From Maylandia zebra (Eukaryota; Chordata; Actinopteri; Cichliformes; Cichlidae): 64,000 nt of DNA. Made by a program: the position numbers and the translations under genes. A model generated the notes under the pieces. That model was not told where the DNA came from and searched no databases. It worked only from the letters and a program-made list of their open reading frames with translations. Shown in pieces: positions 56,751 through 64,000 of the stretch. Location of the stretch: assembly GCF_041146795.1 (NCBI RefSeq), contig NC_135173.1, positions 54,128,365 through 54,192,364 of the forward strand, written 5' to 3'. Each line of letters starts with the position of its first letter. Position 1 is the stretch's first letter.

Positions 56751-59700
56751 CATCAATCAGTGTGCTTATCCATCATTCCATATTGGATTCTAGTCAATGG
56801 ATGTTGACCTATGGATATGGATAGATGGAGGATATCCATACTCATTAATAGATTCTTGATTGAGCCACATTTAAAATCTGCATAAATGTTGGAAGAAGAC
56901 TGTGTATCAAACATTAAAAAAAAGAGTTGTGTTTGTGCGATGTGTTATGTATGACGGTTGTTCTGTGGAGAGCTCTTTTGGCCAACACTATTTTATGGTT
57001 TCAGGTTTCAAAACTATGCTATGATTAAAGCAACAAGAATGATCTTAAGATTAATATAAAGCTAGATTTGGTGTGCAAAGGTGGACACATGGTACCATGG
57101 TTGTGTTGGGTTGTTTGTATTTGGCTATGCGGAGTGAAGAATTATGGAATGCAACCTAAGCAGATGTGGTTGCGTGTAGTCCCCCCAAAAAGCCACAGAG
57201 CCTGACAGGGATGACACAACCTGAATGCTGACTGGTTAAAAACGGGCCTCAAAAGGAAAGGGAGCATCAGCGGAGTTCACCACAGCATGAAAAGCGCAGA
57301 TAATGCAAAGGGTAGTTTGCATTGTTTCAAACAACCTGTGCCACTTTAGCTCTTTGTATGTTATAACTTACCTTCTCTTCTGACTGATGAACCAACAACA
57401 GCACATGGAAAAAGAGTCCACAGACCATTTGTTCCACATATTTCTGACACTGCAACTTGCTTGTAGACAACAGTGCAAAGAATGTATGCATAGGGTCTTT
57501 GTAAGAGCAACAGGTCCATAATTGTAAAACAGGCTTTATAAAGAATGTTATTTTCATTCTGCATAGATACTATTATATGAAATCCAAACATATTGAAAGT
57601 CTCAAGAAAGTAATACTACACCATCTCCTGTTGGAGCATTCACTGATTGACTCTGTGTGACTACATAATAGTACCTTACATTTAACTCCGTGTTAGAAGC
57701 AGCCCTGCAAACCCCTACTGAAGTTATTTACTGACCTGTCGACCGGCCCAGTGAGAGGAGCTAAGCCTTAATTATACTCTTTTAAACCTTGATCATACTC
57801 TGTTGCGGACACGGACAGCTGGAGACACCATGGTCGAGTAATCATTCCTGTTATACTTCTTTTAAGTTGGTTTGAAGTCAGCCGCCTGAGGTGCATGCAT
57901 AGTTGGTGTTTAATTACATGAAATTTCCATGGACAAGTCTGCACGGTAGCGAAAAACTAGCAGATGAAAAAAACTGGACAGATGCTCACACTCTGAAATG
58001 AAATCTGTGTTACTTGGACCTAAGTAAACTTGGAGATACGGAAAGGCAAGGCCTCGGGAAGGGTTCACATTTAGGTGTTGCTTCAGTGACAGGTGTGCTT
58101 GACATTTGAAGATATTATCACAGCGATAACAGTCACTGTAATGCTGAAATCATCATTCAGCAGTGATAGTGTGCTGGGAGTCCATGGGCAGCCCATCTAC
58201 TTGAGAGCGTCTGTTAACGATGGTACAAAGTATGCAGTACAATCGGTGTATGATCTACTCTTGCTTACACTGCGACCAGCTGTGAACCGTTATAACATAC
58301 AAGTGTTATAAACAATGAACACTGCAATCAGTCACTTGTTTTCATGCTATATCCTTTGATTTTTGATGTTGGTTCATTCGATCTCAAATCAACCTGGGCC
58401 TTTTGCTCAAGCCTTTTGCTTCATACTTTAAAGTATGAAAAAAAAGCCCAGTACTCCTGCAAAGTCCTATATTTGAGTGTAAACTAATAAGAAACTGCAT
58501 TCTATTACTACATAATTGTATTGCCACTAGCTGTCTTTTGCAATGTGAAGTTTCTCATTAGTGTAAAATACTGGATTCTGTAGGACAGCATGAATTCTTT
58601 TTTGATCTGTCCAAAATTACAGATTCTGGTTTAATTTGATGACGAGAACCACCAGTGAAAAATTTAGGCTTTCATCTTTTAATAGTTTTTGAGACATTCC
58701 TGTTAAAACATTACCTCATCCACATCTAGTAACGTGCACCTACAGCGAACGTCTGCTGTCTGTATGGAAATCTGCATGCAAATGTACACACATCAGTTTG
58801 CATGTTCAGGTAACACAGGATAATTACTCAACATAGTGATCAACTTCTCCTTTATTTGATGTCAGATTACGGGCTGAAATAATAATATGATTAGACTGAC
58901 TAGTGGCAGCAGTGGATCACTTAAATAAATGTGGTTTTATTGACTTCCAAATATAAGCGTTTCTCAGCTCTTCAGCACAAACAAACTGAAGGAGCAGATT
59001 GGTCCAATACAACAACACATGACGTCACCTTTTTTTCAAGGTAAACAGGATGGAAGATCGCTGAAACCTGAAAGGTGTGCCTCGGAATGTGGCGTTGCTG
59101 AAATACAACACACTTCACACTGAAATCAGGTACATTAGGTCAAAAAAGGCGAGGGGCAAATAAGCAAATTTTCCTTTTTAAAAAAAGAAACATTTCAAAC
59201 AATAATGCCGTAGTAAATGAGTTTAAAAGAGTTTAAAAGCAAAGGGTGCAAAAGCACAGCCTCTTTTAAAGTCAAGTCAGCATATTCAGATTGGTGAAAG
59301 GACACGACAGATCGGAAATGTCCTCAGGGGTTTCCCTGTGCTGAGCCTGATGAGTAATAACCACAATTTTAGATTTAATTCTAAATTCTGCTGGCAGCCA
59401 GAGCTAGAATAATGGCTTCCTGTACTTTATTATTTGTGTCTTGTCATGTTTCAAAAGCATGGCATAATTGCCCTCGATTTTTTTCATGCCAACAGAGAAA
59501 TCCAGAGACGAGTCAAATGTGACAAAGTGCAAGGAGCGGATTTGTTTTGTGACTCAAAACAAATCCATTTGCACAGCAAATGATTAATATATTTGGTGAT
59601 AAAACATGAGCGTGAAAAGCCTTTGCACAAGAAATCTTTGAGGGAGAAGAGAACTGTCACTATCAAGGTGAGTTTTGGAAACAAGATTGCCATCGCTATT

Positions 59701-62700
59701 AAGATTACAATGCTGAGAGAAACTGCAGTGTATTTCTACTTACATTTCATTTAAGGCACAATTAAATTTTACTACCTCTTGGATTCACACCTTCAGATTT
59801 ATCACCAAGTTCTATATCTATACAACAAACAAGCTGTAGGTTGTAGTCAAGTTACTTTTAGTCAGCATCAGATTAAACTGTCATTCAGAAGACTCAATCA
59901 CACATTTGTAAACCATAAACTCTTCAATATTTAAAAAACCACACCTCCAACAAACAAAGGATCAAGATTTAAGTAGCTCGAAACGGTCAATAGTGCTGAG
60001 ACTGAGCACAAACAGGCTGAATCAGCAGCCATAGTGCAGGTGCTCATTGATAAGAGTTTTACGATTACGGTTATCTCACACAGCACAGCACCTTCAGGTG
60101 TTACCTTCTGACTACTGTCATATGTCTCCACAGAAAAGTGGACTGTGTTTAATCTTGGGTGTTTAAACTGCAGGAAAATGTGCTACCATAAAATATGCAG
60201 GGGTATAACCTTGGCCAGAGTGTGTTGGGGTGTGATAACACATATGGCCCTCAGCGCTAATAGGCAGAAGAGCTGAGGGGGATCTAACATGATATACTGC
60301 AGCTTAACGCAGTTAATGTGCTTGAAAGAATGTCTTGTTATCTTGCTTATTTTGCTTGTTTCCCACAAATTTATCTTCTCCGGCGCTGTATCCGCCACTC
60401 TGCCTCTCATTTCTCACTGTCCGCCCAACCATTTCTTCCTCAGCTGTAATTTTCCTCATGTGCGATATATTTAAGCTGGTTGAAGATCACAGAATGAGAA
60501 AACCCTCCACTCCACCTTCACACCCCACTTTAGACGGCCAAATTAAAGACTATTGTACATTTGTTTAATTAATAACACTCTTGTATGTGTGCTATAAAAA
60601 TGTAGCTACAGCTAGCTTAGCTAATTAGCTTAGTTAGCATCAAGGGAATAAAGTGGGGAGGTTCAGCTAGCTTGCTGGATAAGCTATTGGAGATAAAACA
60701 GAGAGTTAAAAACTTCAAATTTCTCCCAGGATGCAAAGCTGCTTAAAAATGTTCTTTACAAAAAGATTTTGTAAACTCATGTGAAAATCTCCTTAGCTGT
60801 TTCATGCTTTGACTTTTTCGTGTCTCCCTGCAGTCACTGTTTAGCAGTTCACAGTGAGACTAAATATGGGTAAATGATGAGCAAATATCTGTATTTTACC
60901 CTATCCTCCTCAGATTCAGATGTGATCCCTATTTCTTTCTGCACTTAAATCTCAAGAGACACTGGCCCACTTTTCAACTTTAAACTCATCTCGACTTTTC
61001 TGTGAAAGCAGCAGCAGTAAATCTCCATCTATTACATTACATGCAGGGAGCACAACCCCCCTACTCCCTTATGACTAATCAGCTGGAACAATTCTTCCCA
61101 AAGCACTGCATACCATCCTCTCCCACACAGACTGTAAACTCTTGACCTCACCTCACACCATTTGCAAATCACCAGTTTTACCCTGAAAAAATAAATGAAA
61201 AAAACAAAACAAGCAAACAAAAAACTATCATGCTGAAATAATTACTGGGCTAATTAAATACCTCAGTCTTTCAGAAAAAGAAATGAAGTGTTAACTGAAT
61301 GTATTTTCAAACTGATAGAAACTGACATGAATAATAAAAAGTATTGCAAGGTTGTTTTTTCAGGTATAAGGTCAATTAAAATGAAAAATTAATATAAAAA
61401 AAGTAGACAAAACACCTGTTTTTAATTCCATTATATTTTGCTAGGATAATGGGAAATAAGTGCAAAGATTTATTGTAACATGTGCAAACATACTTGGTTG
61501 TATGTTTGCACATAAAATCTGTTTCCAAGTATTTTCATTGCAGTCTTCTGTAATTTGGCACACCTCAGCCTGTTCTTCCTGTTACCCTTCCATAAGAATA
61601 CCTTCTTGACAGCTACCCTTCCACTAAGACCATTTCTGATGAGCTTCAGTGAGGAGTAGATGTATCAGCTGAAGGGGCCGATGCATCTCTCAGGTCCTGT
61701 GTCACGCCTTTGATGGATATTTTCCTGTTTCTTAAGGACATGTCTTTCAGACCCTAACCCTACCATACAGCTCATCTGCTGTAGATGGGTAGCCTATAAC
61801 ACATGGGAAAAACATGACAGAAAGGATGACAAAATACCTTATTAATGTAATCATAATAGCCAGTCATAATCTAAGCTCTCCTCTCCTCTCCATTAGCAAA
61901 CTTTAAGTAATGCTGACCTGCTAATAAGTCACCACTTTGGTCCTCTTTGGCACTGGCTATGCAGTGGACCATTAGTGATAGAGCTGCTTCACTGTCTTCC
62001 AGATCACTCAAGGTCACTGTTCAATACTTATATGGCTGTTCCCTCAGGCAGCTCATTTACTGTGAGGTTTTTCCTTTCCTGTATCTGAGCACAGAGAGAA
62101 ATTATTTTTTTGTGTCATCGGATGTCCTGGAGCCAAAACCTGAAGGCTGTAATCCTCATAGGTTTTTATCATCAGGTTGTGAAACCATTTTAAAACACCA
62201 TGGCTGGTATGTTACACCAAAATGAAAGCCACTTCCTGTGAAGCCACACTGGAATTTTAATTGACCTTGAAATCAGAGCCTTTCCTATTTTGCTTCTGCT
62301 GCAGAAATGAACACATTACGCTGTACACAGTACATTTCATCTGACCAGCTTACCTTTATTCAGGCATGAACTAAAACTGAAGCTCATGGAAGCTAATATA
62401 AACTAAAATATTGCTTCACTTAGAACCAACACATTTCATCACAAATATGTTGAATGTAATGCATTTAGGCACATAACAATAAATACATTTAGGTCCTGTC
62501 AGAAATGCTGAAACCTGAAAAAATATTTAGCAGTATTTTAAGTATTAACATATCGATGGTTGCATTAAAAACCACAAATATCTTTGTTAAAGCCCTCTTT
62601 CTAGTGTCACAAAGCAGGTCACATATCAAGATTTAACGCTACTTTTTTGGCATACGATTAATCAGACCAGGCCACCTTCTTCCATTACTGTGGTCTAGTT

Positions 62701-64000
62701 CTGATGCTCATGGGCCCATTGTTGGCACCTTTGGTGATTGACAGAGGCCTGCGTGACACCCTGACTTGTCTGCAGCTATTCAGCCCAATACGCAACATAC
62801 TGCAATGCTCTGTGTATTCTGACCTTTACCTCTACCTCACTATGTTATAAGAGTAAAATTTATACAATTAAAATGATTCTGAATTATTTATAATTACATA
62901 GTAACTATCCTTTCTGCGGATGGCTCTTGTACTGGCTGATAGTATAAGCAGTTGTTTCTACTTTCCAGGCTCTTAAGCTGGATCTAGCATGGCACACTTT
63001 CTCTACCACACTTCGATTACAGTCACTTTGTTGTTTGAGCTACCAGCTAACTGGCCTGACGGATTTAAATATGCATCACGTTCAGGATAGTTTCCTGAAC
63101 ATGTTGGACAAATCACAGGAATGATGGTACACAACTGACCCAAATATAAATCAGTGTTTATCTGTTACACACAGTCACCTGCCAATGTGCCTCAGGCTGC
63201 TGGCTTGTCCAGTCTTGGAAATACCAGCAGTCATGTCTAATGCAAATCAGCTTGTGTAGTTGCATCTGAAAGGGCCACGTAAGACCACAGGTTACAGTTT
63301 AACCCTGCTTGTTAAAGCAGTCAGGTAGCGGCACTACTGTTTGCCAACCTATTTCTCCTCCCACCCCACCCCCGCGCTCGATTTCCACACTAAAATCCTA
63401 ACAAGCCTATTGCGATTCAGGAGAAGGCGTTTAATTTGCCCCGGAGCCAACATTTTTTCCAGCATGTGTACACTGTAATGAGATTTCCACTGCATTTCCC
63501 TGAGCTTTGAAACCATTCTCACCACATTTGAATACAGAGAAACTACTGCAATTCTCCCCAGAAATAAAAACTCAACGGTGAATAACAATAAGCACAGTTG
63601 GTTTTTGCATCACTCTGCTGTGCCTGGGACTCAAGCCTCTGAGAAAAGACCCAGTAACATAATGCCTTGTTTACTCATTACTGGAAGTCTTCTGCTGAGA
63701 AGAAATAATGGTCTAAAATGACTCATCCTGCAGCACTGTGGGTTGAGCAGCTTATTGTCATTTGTTTTTAATTCGTTGTTTGGTGTTGAAATTATTACTA
63801 ATTTCTGCTCGCAATTACAAAAAATACAGGATACCAAGTGAAACTAAATAAAAGTGTACTGCAGTGCACGAGTACGGGAGGATCATTTATAACACAAATT
63901 AAATGGTATTACTATGAAAAGTTTGCAAACATATATGAAGATAATATCACATCAACAGTGTCGTACAGCATGTGGTTATTTATCAAACTGACTGCAAAAG
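56751..64000. other. Gene-free spacer to the end of the window
   Basis: Scanned on both strands: frames are short, lack protein-like composition and show no splice-linked exons I can join. A palindromic CRE TGACGTCA occurs at 59020-59027. Possibly regulatory DNA of enc1 or of a gene beyond the window. Confidence 0.4.

Noticed and set aside
59020..59027. Palindromic CRE TGACGTCA as a promoter
   Set aside because: About one chance 8-mer match is expected in 64 kb and no gene lies beside it.

Overview
This is vertebrate nuclear DNA, almost certainly from a ray-finned (percomorph, perhaps cichlid-like) fish. The genes are intron-rich with GT-AG splice sites. Their proteins are close to, but distinct from, human orthologues. 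The spacer DNA carries teleost-typical repeats: several decayed Tc1 elements, hAT elements with 8-bp target duplications, L2-type LINE tails, a tRNA-headed SINE and a Penelope-like GIY-YIG fragment. Species assignment is inference.

Layout. From 0.36 to 39.9 kb there are five protein genes: a torsin-1-like gene (+, 5 exons, 331 aa), nsa2 (-, 6 exons, 260 aa), gfm2 (+, 20 exons, 769 aa), hexb (-, 14 exons plus one alternative exon, 546 or 548 aa) and enc1 (+, single coding exon, 589 aa). I joined every splice junction by hand and all reading frames close. As I recall the human 5q13 map, nsa2-gfm2-hexb-enc1 has the same order and alternating orientation there, but the torsin gene stands where FAM169A stands in human. 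nsa2 and gfm2 share a head-to-head promoter of about 640 bp. gfm2 and hexb converge tail to tail with poly(A) signals about 75 bp apart. From 39.9 to 64 kb I see no host protein-coding gene: it is spacer downstream of enc1 with transposable elements.

Main biological point. hexb carries two homologous, tandem, same-phase versions of one exon (17238-17412 and 16667-16847). One encodes the beta-subunit-type substrate pocket (Asp-Tyr). The other encodes the alpha-subunit-type pair (Asn-Arg), which in human HEXA binds the negative charge of GM2 ganglioside or 6-sulfated substrates. Using both or neither exon breaks the frame, so they should be mutually exclusive. Exon 8 also encodes an alpha-like GSKP loop. 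One gene could therefore make beta-type and alpha-like hexosaminidase subunits by splicing.

The second point is a very young LTR retrotransposon (47231-51021). Its two 557-bp LTRs differ at two sites that I found, and it has a 5-bp target duplication. Its whole interior is one repeat-built reading frame with one in-frame TGA and no recognisable gag, protease, reverse transcriptase or integrase. It sits inside an older Tc1 element. Next to it is a 1672-bp hAT element with perfect ends and an internal 38-bp hairpin.
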